This document shows, one piece after another, positions 54,508 to 63,741 of a stretch of DNA of 64,000 nt. Every line of letters begins with the position of its first letter. Position 1 is the first letter of the stretch. The translations under genes and the position numbers were made by a program. This DNA comes from Sulfurimonas sp. (GTDB lineage Bacteria; Campylobacterota; Campylobacteria; Campylobacterales; Sulfurimonadaceae): positions 145,658-209,657 of the forward strand of contig JAKFWK010000004.1 of assembly GCA_021732045.1 (NCBI GenBank). The letters run 5' to 3'. The notes beneath the pieces were generated by a model. It did no database searches, had not been told where the DNA came from, and saw only the letters and a list, made by a program, of their open reading frames with translations.

Positions 54508-55013
54508 AAATTGAGCTAAAAGAAGAGGTCTTTGAGCTTATTAATTTTATTGATTTAACACTTAATGAGCAAAAGATGGTTTTAGTGTGGCGAAATCATG
54601 AGAGTGTGAAAAAATGGATGCATGACTCACAAAATATCACAACTAAAAATCACTTAAAGTTTATAGCGTCGCTGAAAATGTCTAAAACAAAAGAGTATAT
54701 GGTTGTGAAAAAAAACACTGATTATATCGGCGTTGTAGATTTTACAGATATTAATTTTGCTAAAAAGAGCGCAGATATAGGGCTTTATGCAAATCCTATT
54801 GATAAAATCAAGGGAGCTGGAAGTATGCTTTTAGAAGTTGGCTTGAAGTATGCTTTTGAGGTTCTAAAACTTAAAACTCTAAATCTTGAAGTATTTATTG
54901 ATAATGAAAGAGCCATTGGTCTATATAGAAAATTTAACTTTAAAGATAGTGGTAAAAAAGTAGCCGATGGAAAAAGTATTATTTGTATGAAGTTTAGAAA
55001 TGAAGAGGAGTAG
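54504..55013 (+). CDS. pseH: UDP-4-amino-sugar N-acetyltransferase
   Basis: GNAT enzyme of 169 residues that acetylates the C4 amino group made by PseC. WRNHESVKKWMHDSQ and GAGSMLLEVGLKYAFE (acetyl-CoA loop) match the PseH family. The ATG overlaps pseG by 4 bp. Confidence 0.9.
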   Translation: MKIELKEEVFELINFIDLTLNEQKMVLVWRNHESVKKWMHDSQNITTKNHLKFIASLKMSKTKEYMVVKKNTDYIGVVDFTDINFAKKSADIGLYANPIDKIKGAGSMLLEVGLKYAFEVLKLKTLNLEVFIDNERAIGLYRKFNFKDSGKKVADGKSIICMKFRNEEE

Positions 55014-55016
55014 CAG

Positions 55017-56057
55017 ATGAAAATAGGTAATTTTGATTTAGAAAAAGATGGCACTTACATTATAGCGGAGCTGAGCGCTAACCATAATGGAAGTTTGCAA
55101 AATGCGCTTGATACCATAAAGGCTGCGAAAGAGTGTGGAGCGGATGCTATAAAACTTCAAACATACACCGCCGATACTTTGACGCTTGACAGTGATAGAG
55201 AGGATTTTATCATCAAAGGCACAACGCTTTGGGATGATAAAAAGCTTTATGATTTGTACAAAGAAGCATACACTCCATGGGAGTGGCACAGAGAGCTGTT
55301 TGAGTTTGCTAGAAGCATAGAGATAGATATATTTTCTACTCCCTTTGATAAAAGTGCTGTTGATTTTTTAGAACAGTTCGGTCCCTCAACATATAAAATA
55401 GCCTCTTTTGAGATAACGGATTATGAGCTTGTGCGGTATGTTGCCTCTAAGGGCAGACCCATTATCATAAGTACAGGAATTGCTACGGTTGATGAGATTC
55501 AAGATGTTGTTGATATTTGCAGAGCCGAGGGTAATGAAAATATAATACTGCTTAAGTGTACTTCCGCATATCCGGCACCGCTTCATGAGGCAAATCTCCT
55601 AACTATCCCAAACCTTGCTCAAACTTTTGGTGTTGTGAGTGGTTTTTCAGATCACACTATGGGAAGCACCGCTCCTATTGTCGCAGTTGCTCTTGGGGCA
55701 AAAGTGATAGAGAAACACTTTATAGTTGACAGAGCCATCGGCGGAGCTGATGCTGAGTTTTCTATGAATAAAGAGGAGTTTAGCGATATGGTAAGAGCCA
55801 TAAGAGATGCTGAGAAACTTCTTGGGCGAGTTGACTATAGCATGAGTGAAAAGAAGAGAAAAAATAGGCAGTTCTCAAGAAGTCTTTATGTAACAAAAAA
55901 TATGAAAAAAGGTGAAATTTTTAGCCAAGAGTCTGTGCGAAGCGTAAGACCCGGGTTTGGACTTCATCCAAAATATTTTAAAGAGATTTTAGGAAAAGTG
56001 GCAACTCGTGATATTTCATTTGCAGAAGCTTTAGGAAAAAGTGATATATCTTGGTAA
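55017..56057 (+). CDS. pseI: Pseudaminic acid synthase
   Basis: NeuB-family enzyme condensing the hexose with phosphoenolpyruvate to give pseudaminic acid; 346 residues. The TIM barrel has IIAELSANHNGSL, KLQTYTADTLTL, GFSDHT and VIEKHF; the C-terminal ~60 residues form the antifreeze-like SAF domain. The last enzyme of the six-gene pathway is thus complete. Confidence 0.94.
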   Translation: MKIGNFDLEKDGTYIIAELSANHNGSLQNALDTIKAAKECGADAIKLQTYTADTLTLDSDREDFIIKGTTLWDDKKLYDLYKEAYTPWEWHRELFEFARSIEIDIFSTPFDKSAVDFLEQFGPSTYKIASFEITDYELVRYVASKGRPIIISTGIATVDEIQDVVDICRAEGNENIILLKCTSAYPAPLHEANLLTIPNLAQTFGVVSGFSDHTMGSTAPIVAVALGAKVIEKHFIVDRAIGGADAEFSMNKEEFSDMVRAIRDAEKLLGRVDYSMSEKKRKNRQFSRSLYVTKNMKKGEIFSQESVRSVRPGFGLHPKYFKEILGKVATRDISFAEALGKSDISW

Positions 56058-57067
56058 AAATTGCTCTTTTTTTTAATGATGGCGGACCTAGCAATAACCT
56101 AATCTCTATCATCAAAAGATATGAAGAAGATTATGAGTGGCACCTGTTTGCGTTTAAAGAGTCTCCTGCTTGGTTGGTTTTTGAAAAAGCGAATCTTGGG
56201 GTTTGTATAAAAGAGTTAGATAAAGATTCTGACATAAAACAAGAGCTTCTTTTTTTAAAACCTGCCGTTGTTTTGGTTGGCACAAGTTGGCAAAATAGGA
56301 CTCATCTAGAGTTTATAAAAGTGGCAAAAACTCTTCATATTCCATCGGTTGCGATGCTGGAACATTGGGTAAACTATAGAGAGAGATTTGGCTATCCCGA
56401 TAAAAACTATAGAAAAAATATCTCTGATTTTATAACCGTGAATGATATTTATGGCTATGAAATGGCTGATGATTTAGGTTTTGCAAATATCATAAAACTT
56501 AGATTTTATAATCTTTTGGATGATATAGAGATTTTTGAGAATACTCAGATAAAAGAGCAAAATAGTCTGCTTTTTATAAGTGAACCTACAAAAAAAGTGG
56601 CTCTTAATAGTTATGGTAATGAAAATTATTGGGGATTTGATGAGTTTGAGGTTTACGAAGAGATATGTGAAAATATGGAACTCTTCGGCACAAATGAGCT
56701 AAATATAAGGCTTCATCCCTCGGATGAAATTGGTAAATATGATTATTTGACAAGTAGATATAAAAACATAAAAATAGAGATAGAAAATCCGTATGAAACA
56801 GCGTTGATTAGCTCACTCTGTAAAAATAAAATTATCATTGGAATAGATGGTTTCGTACTTTTTGAAGCAATGTTGCTTGGAAAACTCTCTCTCTCGCTTA
56901 TGCCACCTTCAAAAAGAGAGTGTGTTGTACCTATTTTTGAGCAAAATAAAATTAGAGCCATAAATAAAAATATGAAACTATCTGATTTTAAAAGAGCTCT
57001 ATCTGTGGACGAGATAAAATCATTTGGAATTGATTTTGCTACTATGATAAAACAGATAGTAAAATAG
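56051..57067 (+). CDS. Putative GT-B glycosyltransferase-like protein of the pse operon
   Basis: A 338-residue protein of unassigned family. A Rossmann-like N-terminus (IALFFNDGGPSNNLISIIK), a central SEPTKK segment and a C-terminal IIGIDGFVLFEAMLLGKLSLSLMPPS resemble the two lobes of GT-B or MurG-like sugar-nucleotide enzymes. The TTG start overlaps the pseI stop, so it belongs to the operon. It might be a second flagellin or polysaccharide transferase for the CMP-sugar; this is inferred from position. Confidence 0.55.
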   Translation: MVKIALFFNDGGPSNNLISIIKRYEEDYEWHLFAFKESPAWLVFEKANLGVCIKELDKDSDIKQELLFLKPAVVLVGTSWQNRTHLEFIKVAKTLHIPSVAMLEHWVNYRERFGYPDKNYRKNISDFITVNDIYGYEMADDLGFANIIKLRFYNLLDDIEIFENTQIKEQNSLLFISEPTKKVALNSYGNENYWGFDEFEVYEEICENMELFGTNELNIRLHPSDEIGKYDYLTSRYKNIKIEIENPYETALISSLCKNKIIIGIDGFVLFEAMLLGKLSLSLMPPSKRECVVPIFEQNKIRAINKNMKLSDFKRALSVDEIKSFGIDFATMIKQIVK

Positions 57068-57074
57068 GATAAAG

Positions 57075-58037
57075 ATGAACGCTGCCATAGTCGGATGTGG
57101 AAATATCGCTGGATTTTACGACACTCCAGATTCTGATGAAATTTTAACTCATGCTCATGCGTTTGCCCTTTGTAAGATAACAGAACTTATAGCATGCTGT
57201 GATATAAACGAAATGAGTTTGCAAAAATTTAGCTCCGTCTGGAGAAGTGATATTCGTACATACTTAAGTGTTGATGAGATGCTAAAAAAGGAAGATATTG
57301 ACCTTTTAGTTATTGCTTCAAATACAGAATCGCACTTTGATGTTTTAGAAAAAGTGCTTCTGAAAACGGATATAAAACATATAATCTGTGAAAAACCATT
57401 TGTTTCAAATATGCGAGAGTATAGTAAAATCCATGAACTTATCGAGAAGAAAAACCCAAATCTGCTTATAAACTTCATCCGATGTTTTGACCCATCTATA
57501 AACGGCGTTAAAAAACTACTTGAAAAAGGAAAACTTGGAGCTGTTTTAGGGTTTAGTGCAAGAGTAAACAAAGGGCTTTATCATAACGGTTCCCATGTGC
57601 TGAGCCTTGTTGAGCATTTTTTTGGAGAGATAAACAAATTTGAGGCAAATGGTGCAAGTGTAATTGATGGCGATATTTACGGCTCTTTTTGGATGCAGAC
57701 CAAGCAGACAAGTGGAGTTTTGATAAATTTTGACAGTAGTGAGTTTTCTATATTTGAGATGGAAATTGTGTGTCAAAAAGGTGTTATAAAGATTCAGAAA
57801 TCTGGTTTTGATATAAGAGTCTATAAGGCAAAAGAGTCCAAAAAAGTAAAAGGGACAAAAGAGCTAAAACTTCATAAAAAATATCCAAATAGTCTAAAAT
57901 ACTACGCAAAAAATAGTCTAGAGTTTCTTTTGGATAAAAACTCAAAAGAGCAGCTAGAAAAGCATCTCAGTATTAGTTCTAAGCTGCTAAAAATAAGAGA
58001 AAATCTACTCAAAGGAGAGTCGTGCAACTTGCAATAA
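57075..58037 (+). CDS. Gfo/Idh/MocA-family oxidoreductase
   Basis: NAD(P)-dependent sugar dehydrogenase-like protein of 320 residues. The nucleotide loop AIVGCGNIAGFYDTP is at the N-terminus, and EKPFV at about residue 113 is the conserved Lys-Pro motif. It overlaps the following aminotransferase by 16 bp. Such pairs oxidise a hydroxyl to a ketone that is then aminated, pointing to an additional amino sugar. Confidence 0.85.
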   Translation: MNAAIVGCGNIAGFYDTPDSDEILTHAHAFALCKITELIACCDINEMSLQKFSSVWRSDIRTYLSVDEMLKKEDIDLLVIASNTESHFDVLEKVLLKTDIKHIICEKPFVSNMREYSKIHELIEKKNPNLLINFIRCFDPSINGVKKLLEKGKLGAVLGFSARVNKGLYHNGSHVLSLVEHFFGEINKFEANGASVIDGDIYGSFWMQTKQTSGVLINFDSSEFSIFEMEIVCQKGVIKIQKSGFDIRVYKAKESKKVKGTKELKLHKKYPNSLKYYAKNSLEFLLDKNSKEQLEKHLSISSKLLKIRENLLKGESCNLQ

Positions 58038-59314
58038 ATGGTGGGAAAAAATTAAGAGATAAGCCTTTTCCAGCTTACAACACAATAGGCAAAGAGGAAG
58101 AAGAAGCGGTTTTAAGGGTGCTTAGAAGCGGTAAACTCTCTACTTACATCGGCTCTTGGCATGATGATTTCTATGGTGGGACAGAAGTTAGGGCACTAGA
58201 GAAAGAGTGGGCTGAGTATTTTGGTGCAAAACATGCCATAAGCGTAAACTCTGCAACCTCTGGGCTTTATGCCGCAGTCGGAGCGCTTGGTATAACCGCT
58301 GGCGATGAGGTGATAGTTTCTCCCTATACTATGAGTGCGAGTGCTACGGCGATACTGCTTTATGGTGGAATTCCTGTGTTTGCGGATATTGAAGAGGAGT
58401 TTTTTTGTATAGATCCAAAATCCGTTGAGAGCAAGATAACTTCAAAAACAAAAGCGATTATGGCGGTTGATATATTTGGACAGCCGAGCGATTATAGGGC
58501 TTTGAGAGAGATAGCAGACAAGCACAATCTTAAAATCATAGAGGACTGCGCACAAGCTCCTTATGCAAAACTTGATGGTAAATTTGCTGGAACGCTTGGG
58601 GATATTGGTATTTTCTCGCTTAACTATCACAAGCATATACATAGCGGAGAGGGTGGAATCGTGGTAACAAACAGTGATGAGCTAGCATTTAAAATTCAGC
58701 TTATCCGAAATCATGCAGAGGTTGTAATTGGCGCAAAAGGGTACAAAGAGAAGAGTGAGCTTCACAATATGCTAGGGTTTAACTACCGTATGACGGAAAT
58801 CGAGGCTTCTATCGCAAGAGTTCAACTGCTAAAGTTAAAAGATTTGGTTGAGCAAAGAGTAGAAAATGTTCTATATATGGAAGAGAGATTTAAAAAGATG
58901 CCATTTTTAAAAGTTCCACCCATTAGAGATGGTGCAGCTCACTCTTATTATGTTCATATACTTGTGTTTGATGAGAAGATAGCAGGAGTTCATAGAAACA
59001 GATTTATAGATGCTGTAAAAGCTGAACTTCCGCCAACTATTATGCGGGACGACAGCGCTGTTTTGCTTAGCTACGGATATGTAAAACCTCTATATCTTCA
59101 ACCGCTCTATCAGGAAAAAATCTGTTTTGGAGAGTATCCGTTTAACCATACAGAGCGGGAGTACAAAAAAGGCGACTGTCCTGTTTGTGAAGATATGCAC
59201 TACAACAAAATCATAACTCATGAGCTTATGCGCCCTGGAATGAGTAGAGATGATATGGATGATGTAGTTCGTGCCTTTGAGAAAGTGTGGGAAAATAGAG
59301 GTGAACTCAGCTGA
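58022..59314 (+). CDS. DegT/DnrJ/EryC1 aminotransferase
   Basis: PLP-dependent sugar aminotransferase of 430 residues, longer than PseC. The PLP lysine is K204 in LNYHKHIHSGEGG, with EDCAQAPYAKLDG before it. The C-terminal part contains CPVCEDMHYNKI, a small extra motif. It starts at a GTG inside the oxidoreductase gene. Likely acts on the ketone made by that enzyme. A terminator follows. Confidence 0.88.
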   Translation: MQLAINGGKKLRDKPFPAYNTIGKEEEEAVLRVLRSGKLSTYIGSWHDDFYGGTEVRALEKEWAEYFGAKHAISVNSATSGLYAAVGALGITAGDEVIVSPYTMSASATAILLYGGIPVFADIEEEFFCIDPKSVESKITSKTKAIMAVDIFGQPSDYRALREIADKHNLKIIEDCAQAPYAKLDGKFAGTLGDIGIFSLNYHKHIHSGEGGIVVTNSDELAFKIQLIRNHAEVVIGAKGYKEKSELHNMLGFNYRMTEIEASIARVQLLKLKDLVEQRVENVLYMEERFKKMPFLKVPPIRDGAAHSYYVHILVFDEKIAGVHRNRFIDAVKAELPPTIMRDDSAVLLSYGYVKPLYLQPLYQEKICFGEYPFNHTEREYKKGDCPVCEDMHYNKIITHELMRPGMSRDDMDDVVRAFEKVWENRGELS

Positions 59315-59329
59315 TTTGACTCAGCTTTT
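59309..59329 (+). terminator. Terminator at the end of the pse operon
   Basis: AGCTGA and TCAGCT form a 6-bp stem around a 6-nt loop and run into TTTTATCTCTTT. It overlaps the stop codon of the aminotransferase and separates it from the convergent sugar transferase. Confidence 0.65.
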
Positions 59330-59345
59330 ATCTCTTTACCCATTT

Positions 59346-60662
59346 TTACTTTGCTCCAACCTTGGATAAAACAACCTTGATGGTTTTCATTATGATTACA
59401 AAATCAGCCCATAGTGACCAGTTTTTTATATACCAAATTTCCAGTTCATTTCTCTCTTTAAAGGTAAGATTGTTTCTACCGCTTACTTGCCATAGCCCCG
59501 TAATGCCAGGTTTTACTTTTAAAATAAATTGTTTATTCTCCCCTAGCTTATCTGATTCATTTATCATATATGGGCGAGGACCGATTAGACTCATTTCACC
59601 TTTTAAGATATTGATAATTTGAGGTAGCTCATCTAAAGAAGTGGCTCGTAACATCTTTCCAAGTCCTGTAATGCGTGGGTCATTTTGGTATTTGTGATAC
59701 TCTCCATAATATACCACTTCTTCAGGATGCTCTTTTAAGTATTTTTCCAATGTAGCCTCTGAGTTTTCATACATAGTTCTATACTTGTAGCAGATAAAGT
59801 TACTACTGTTTTTTCCAAGTCTAGGCTGTTTGAAAAAAATTGCACCTCTGGAATCCAAGCGAATCAATAAACCAATGACAGTGTGCACAACCAAGAATGG
59901 CAGTAAGATAATAAGTATAATAAAAAATTCCGCTATATTTTTAATCCATATATTGTGTGCAAGAAGAAGTTTATTTTCCACTTGGATTGTGTTGTATCGT
60001 ATGTTTGAGTACTCTATGATATTTGAGTTTGCAAAATTAACGCTCGAAATGTAAGGGACGATGTAAACCTCGGCATGGTGAAGTAGATATTTTGCAATCT
60101 TTTGCTTCATTTTTGAAGTATCGCTACCTTTTGATGTGATAATTACCGTGTCGTATCTTTTTTCATCATATCGCATACCAAGATACCAGTTTTCATGAAA
60201 CTCTTTTTTTAAAATATCTTTTTGTGTCTGTTCTCCGATGATATAAACTCTTTTTTGGAAAAATGTAAATCTATAAAGAAATTTCTTAGTATATCTTTTA
60301 GCTAGAGGTATTATAAGTAGGGCCAATGTAAAATAGATGGTTATAAAAATCCGCGAATACCCATCTGAAATTTTTGCCAACGCCAATAACGCCATAATAA
60401 CAAGATACCCATAGAGGATGGACTGCATTATTTTTTTGGTCTCTTGCCAAAAGTCATATCTTAAAGTATATATATTTTCATAAAACATTAATATAAAAAT
60501 GACAAAAATGACAAAATAAAAGTTTTGAAGCCTCAGCTCATGAAATGTTGGTAGAAATAAGTCGCCTATATTTACTCTTAAATAATATGCTAAATAAAAA
60601 AGAGCCATCAAAACTGCTATGTCAATTAAAATAAGAATGAGACTTAGGAGATATTTTTTCAT
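59346..60662 (-). CDS. Undecaprenyl-phosphate sugar phosphotransferase (WbaP/polyprenyl glycosylphosphotransferase)
   Basis: Starts a surface polysaccharide by moving a sugar phosphate to undecaprenyl phosphate; 438 residues. It has four N-terminal membrane helices, a central soluble domain, a fifth helix at about 245-270 and the catalytic bacterial sugar transferase domain (FFKQPRLGKN, YKYRTM, TSLDELPQIINILKGEMSLIGPRP, PGITGLWQVSGRN). It is last in the leftward exporter operon, overlapping wzt by 4 bp. Confidence 0.9.
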   Translation of the reverse strand: MKKYLLSLILILIDIAVLMALFYLAYYLRVNIGDLFLPTFHELRLQNFYFVIFVIFILMFYENIYTLRYDFWQETKKIMQSILYGYLVIMALLALAKISDGYSRIFITIYFTLALLIIPLAKRYTKKFLYRFTFFQKRVYIIGEQTQKDILKKEFHENWYLGMRYDEKRYDTVIITSKGSDTSKMKQKIAKYLLHHAEVYIVPYISSVNFANSNIIEYSNIRYNTIQVENKLLLAHNIWIKNIAEFFIILIILLPFLVVHTVIGLLIRLDSRGAIFFKQPRLGKNSSNFICYKYRTMYENSEATLEKYLKEHPEEVVYYGEYHKYQNDPRITGLGKMLRATSLDELPQIINILKGEMSLIGPRPYMINESDKLGENKQFILKVKPGITGLWQVSGRNNLTFKERNELEIWYIKNWSLWADFVIIMKTIKVVLSKVGAK

Positions 60663-61588
60663 ATTTTATACTTCTTTATTATTTCTTGAACTTCTCTGTT
60701 TTTCTCTCTTCTAAAACTATCAAAAAACCAACCATATTTATTGAAATAGTAGATTGTAGATTTTATATGAGCTATCAGTAAAGATTTATTTTTATTTTGT
60801 TTTGTTTCATCTGACTCTAAGTATTTTGAGAATTTAATGTTTTCATCATTAAGATTTTCTCTCATTTCTTTTATATATTGTTCGGCCACATCACTAGCTT
60901 TACCTATAGCATGCATTACGCCATTTTTTATATATATACCTCTTTCACAAAGACTTTTCACACTATTTATATCATGACTCACAAAAAGTATGGTCGTTCC
61001 TTTTTGCTTGATTCTATCCATTGCGGTCATACACTTTGCTTGAAAGTTCATATCTCCCACACTTAAAGCTTCATCTACTATAAGTATGTCTGGGTCTACA
61101 TTTATAGCTATTGCAAAAGCAAGTCTAGCAAACATGCCACTACTATAGCTTTTTACAGGCTGATAAACAAAATCATTAATATCTGCAAACTGAAGAATTC
61201 TATCTAATCTCTGTTCTGTTTCTTGATAGGTATATCCTATTAAAGTACCTTGTAAATAAATATTTTCTATACCTGTATATTCAGGATTGAAACCTGCTCC
61301 AAGCTCAAGGAGCGATGCTATCTTTCCATTTACATGCACATGCCCATGAGTTGGGGATAAAACACCTGTTATTATTTTTAGTAATGTTGACTTACCTGCC
61401 CCATTATGTCCTATAATACCTACAGTTTCACCTTTTTCTATTGTAAAGCTAATATCATGTAGTGCATGAAATTCATTATGGTACTTCTTTTTTAAAGGAT
61501 GCAAAGCTTCTTTGAGTCTATCGCTTGGTTTATTATAAAGCTTATAAGTTTTAGTAAGGTTTTGAACTTTTATAGCAATATTTTTCAT
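60659..61588 (-). CDS. wzt: Polysaccharide ABC transporter ATP-binding protein
   Basis: ATPase of a Wzm/Wzt-type exporter that moves lipid-linked polysaccharide across the inner membrane; 309 residues. Walker A GHNGAGKS (60-67), signature YSSGM and Walker B DILIVDEAL are intact. The C-terminal extension after ~250 is short and basic, lacking the large carbohydrate-binding domain of some Wzt proteins. It abuts the permease gene. Confidence 0.9.
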   Translation of the reverse strand: MKNIAIKVQNLTKTYKLYNKPSDRLKEALHPLKKKYHNEFHALHDISFTIEKGETVGIIGHNGAGKSTLLKIITGVLSPTHGHVHVNGKIASLLELGAGFNPEYTGIENIYLQGTLIGYTYQETEQRLDRILQFADINDFVYQPVKSYSSGMFARLAFAIAINVDPDILIVDEALSVGDMNFQAKCMTAMDRIKQKGTTILFVSHDINSVKSLCERGIYIKNGVMHAIGKASDVAEQYIKEMRENLNDENIKFSKYLESDETKQNKNKSLLIAHIKSTIYYFNKYGWFFDSFRREKNREVQEIIKKYKI

Positions 61589-62397
61589 TATAGTACATCC
61601 GCAAAGTGAGGTCTCAATTTTCTAAAGATAATAGCACCGCCAAATAAAAATAAAGCACTCACGGCCCAATAATAAATAGTTGCATCCATCTTTTCCCAAA
61701 ACCAAACATTATTTATAAGGCTATCTCTATATCCTTGTATTATGTAATTCATGGGATTGTACTCTATGATAAAACGATATTTTTCAGGGATTTGTGTTAA
61801 TGACCAAAAGACAGGAGTAAGCCAAAATCCAAACTGTATTACCATCCCTATAATCTGACTCATATCTCTAAAAAATACAACGATGGCACTTGTTGCCCAT
61901 GAAATCCCAAGCATCAAAATAATCGTGCAAAATAGATAGTAAAATATTTGAAACCAATAAACTGTTGGTTTTTGCCCATATAACATAAACATTCCAAGTA
62001 AAATCAAGATAAAAAACAGATGTATAACAAGAGCTGAAGTAATCTGAACAATTGGCAATAGTGAGACACGAAATACTACTTTTTTTACCAAGAAGCTGTT
62101 TGCTAAAATGGCATTTGTACCATTTGATAAGCTTTCTGAAATAAAAAACCATGGAAACATACCGACCATAAGCCAAAGAATAAAAGGAAAATCTTGAACA
62201 GGCGCACTTCTGAAGCCTATATCAAAAATAAACCAAAAAATAAAAACAGTAATCATGGGCTGTATAAAAGCCCAAAGCGCCCCTAAATAGCTGCCCATAT
62301 ATCTTGATTTAAAATCATTTTTGGCTAAATCTATAAGAAGTCTTTTATTTTTAAAAATATCTCTTATAAATCTATAAAAAGTTTTTATATAGTTCAT
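61588..62397 (-). CDS. wzm: Polysaccharide ABC transporter permease
   Basis: ABC-2-type permease of 269 residues with about six membrane helices; KSRYMGSYLGALWAFIQPMITVFIF and the C-terminal EYNPMNYIIQGYRD are characteristic. The reading frame is open to 62412, but the ATG at 62397 overlaps the cysQ stop as ATGA and gives [13 protein letters not shown], so it is the more likely start. Confidence 0.9.
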   Translation of the reverse strand: MNYIKTFYRFIRDIFKNKRLLIDLAKNDFKSRYMGSYLGALWAFIQPMITVFIFWFIFDIGFRSAPVQDFPFILWLMVGMFPWFFISESLSNGTNAILANSFLVKKVVFRVSLLPIVQITSALVIHLFFILILLGMFMLYGQKPTVYWFQIFYYLFCTIILMLGISWATSAIVVFFRDMSQIIGMVIQFGFWLTPVFWSLTQIPEKYRFIIEYNPMNYIIQGYRDSLINNVWFWEKMDATIYYWAVSALFLFGGAIIFRKLRPHFADVL

Positions 62398-63149
62398 TTC
62401 ACAACAAACCAAGGATTTAATAAATTTTCTTTATTGTATGCCAAGGGAATATTAGATTTAAATTGATAGGTCATCTTCCCAGATTCTCGCACAATAGCAT
62501 CCGCAGCAGCCGTGTCCCACTCCATGGTTGGAGCTAGTCTTGGGTAGATGTCTGCTTCCCCAGTTGCTACCATACATAGTTTTAGTGAACTTCCTTTTGA
62601 TACTTGCTCAATTTCTTTTGCATCAAGGAGATCTATAAAACTTTGTGTTTCATCTGATAGATGGGATTTGCTTGCAACTACAAAGAGTTTTTCTTTTGGA
62701 TTTTGATTTATCTGTAGTGGAAGTTTTTGGTTGTTTTTGTAAGCACCCTCGTTTTTTTTAGCCCAGTACAGTTCATGTAAAGCTGGGGCATATACGACGC
62801 CTAAAACAGGGGTATTTTTGTGAATAAGAGCAATATTTACGGTAAACTCATCATTTTTTTTGATGAACTCTTTTGTGCCGTCTATGGGGTCTATGCACCA
62901 GTAGTGTTCCCACTTTTTTCTTGTGTCGTATGGCACTTCCTTGTTTTCTTCGCTCATTAGTGGTATACTTGGGTAGAGTTTTTGAAGTGCATTACAGATG
63001 ATTTCATTTGCTTTTAGGTCCGCTTCCGTTAATGGTGATTTGTCATCTTTATACTCGACTGTAAAATCTTTGTTATAGATTTCCATAATAGCAATACCTG
63101 CTTCTAGTGCTATTTTTTTTATATCTTCTATATTTATACTTTTAAGCAT
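62394..63149 (-). CDS. cysQ: 3'(2'),5'-bisphosphate nucleotidase (CysQ)
   Basis: Lithium-sensitive phosphatase of the inositol monophosphatase fold, 251 residues, that removes the 3'-phosphate of PAP or PAPS. Metal motif DPIDGT is at 87-92, with [10 protein letters not shown] near the C-terminus and EENK before. It overlaps both wzm and cysC. With cysC it points to PAPS handling, perhaps for sulfating the exported glycan. Confidence 0.92.
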   Translation of the reverse strand: MLKSINIEDIKKIALEAGIAIMEIYNKDFTVEYKDDKSPLTEADLKANEIICNALQKLYPSIPLMSEENKEVPYDTRKKWEHYWCIDPIDGTKEFIKKNDEFTVNIALIHKNTPVLGVVYAPALHELYWAKKNEGAYKNNQKLPLQINQNPKEKLFVVASKSHLSDETQSFIDLLDAKEIEQVSKGSSLKLCMVATGEADIYPRLAPTMEWDTAAADAIVRESGKMTYQFKSNIPLAYNKENLLNPWFVVK

Positions 63150-63741
63150 TCAAATATCCGTTGTTTTTTAAATAAGTGATTATTTTATCTATATTTTTAT
63201 TTATATCTTCTTTGTCGTTTAGTAGATAAACCTCTGGATTGGTAGGTTTTTCGTATGGACTGTCTATGCCTGTAAAATTTTTCAGCTCCCCAGCTCTCGC
63301 TTTTTTATAAAGTCCTTTTGGGTCTCTTTGCTCACAAACCTCAAAAGGAGTATCTACAAATATCTCTATAAACTCACTTTCTTCTACGAGAGTTCTTGCT
63401 AGTTCTCTATCTTTTATAAAAGGAGATATGAAAGCTGTTAAAGCTATGGTGCCACTATCTACAAAGAGCTTAGCTACTTCGCCTATGCGTCTTATGTTCT
63501 CTACTCTTGATGCTTCATCAAATCCCAAGTCACCGTTTAGTCCATGACGAACATTGTCGCCATCTAGTAGATATGTGTGATATCCCATCTCATGCAGTTT
63601 GGCTTCTAGTGCGTTGGCAAGAGTTGACTTGCCACTTCCACTAAGTCCTGTAAACCATAAAATGCAAGGTTTTTGTTTTTTTTGTTTTGCTCTTTTTTCT
63701 TTGCTTATTTGAGCGCTGTGCCAGACTATATTATTTGACAT
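63142..63741 (-). CDS. cysC: Adenylylsulfate kinase
   Basis: APS kinase of 199 residues that makes PAPS. P-loop GLSGSGKS (32-39), [15 protein letters not shown] and FISPF are diagnostic. It overlaps a second, partial APS-kinase gene upstream by 11 bp and cysQ downstream by 8 bp. Confidence 0.94.
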   Translation of the reverse strand: MSNNIVWHSAQISKEKRAKQKKQKPCILWFTGLSGSGKSTLANALEAKLHEMGYHTYLLDGDNVRHGLNGDLGFDEASRVENIRRIGEVAKLFVDSGTIALTAFISPFIKDRELARTLVEESEFIEIFVDTPFEVCEQRDPKGLYKKARAGELKNFTGIDSPYEKPTNPEVYLLNDKEDINKNIDKIITYLKNNGYLNA

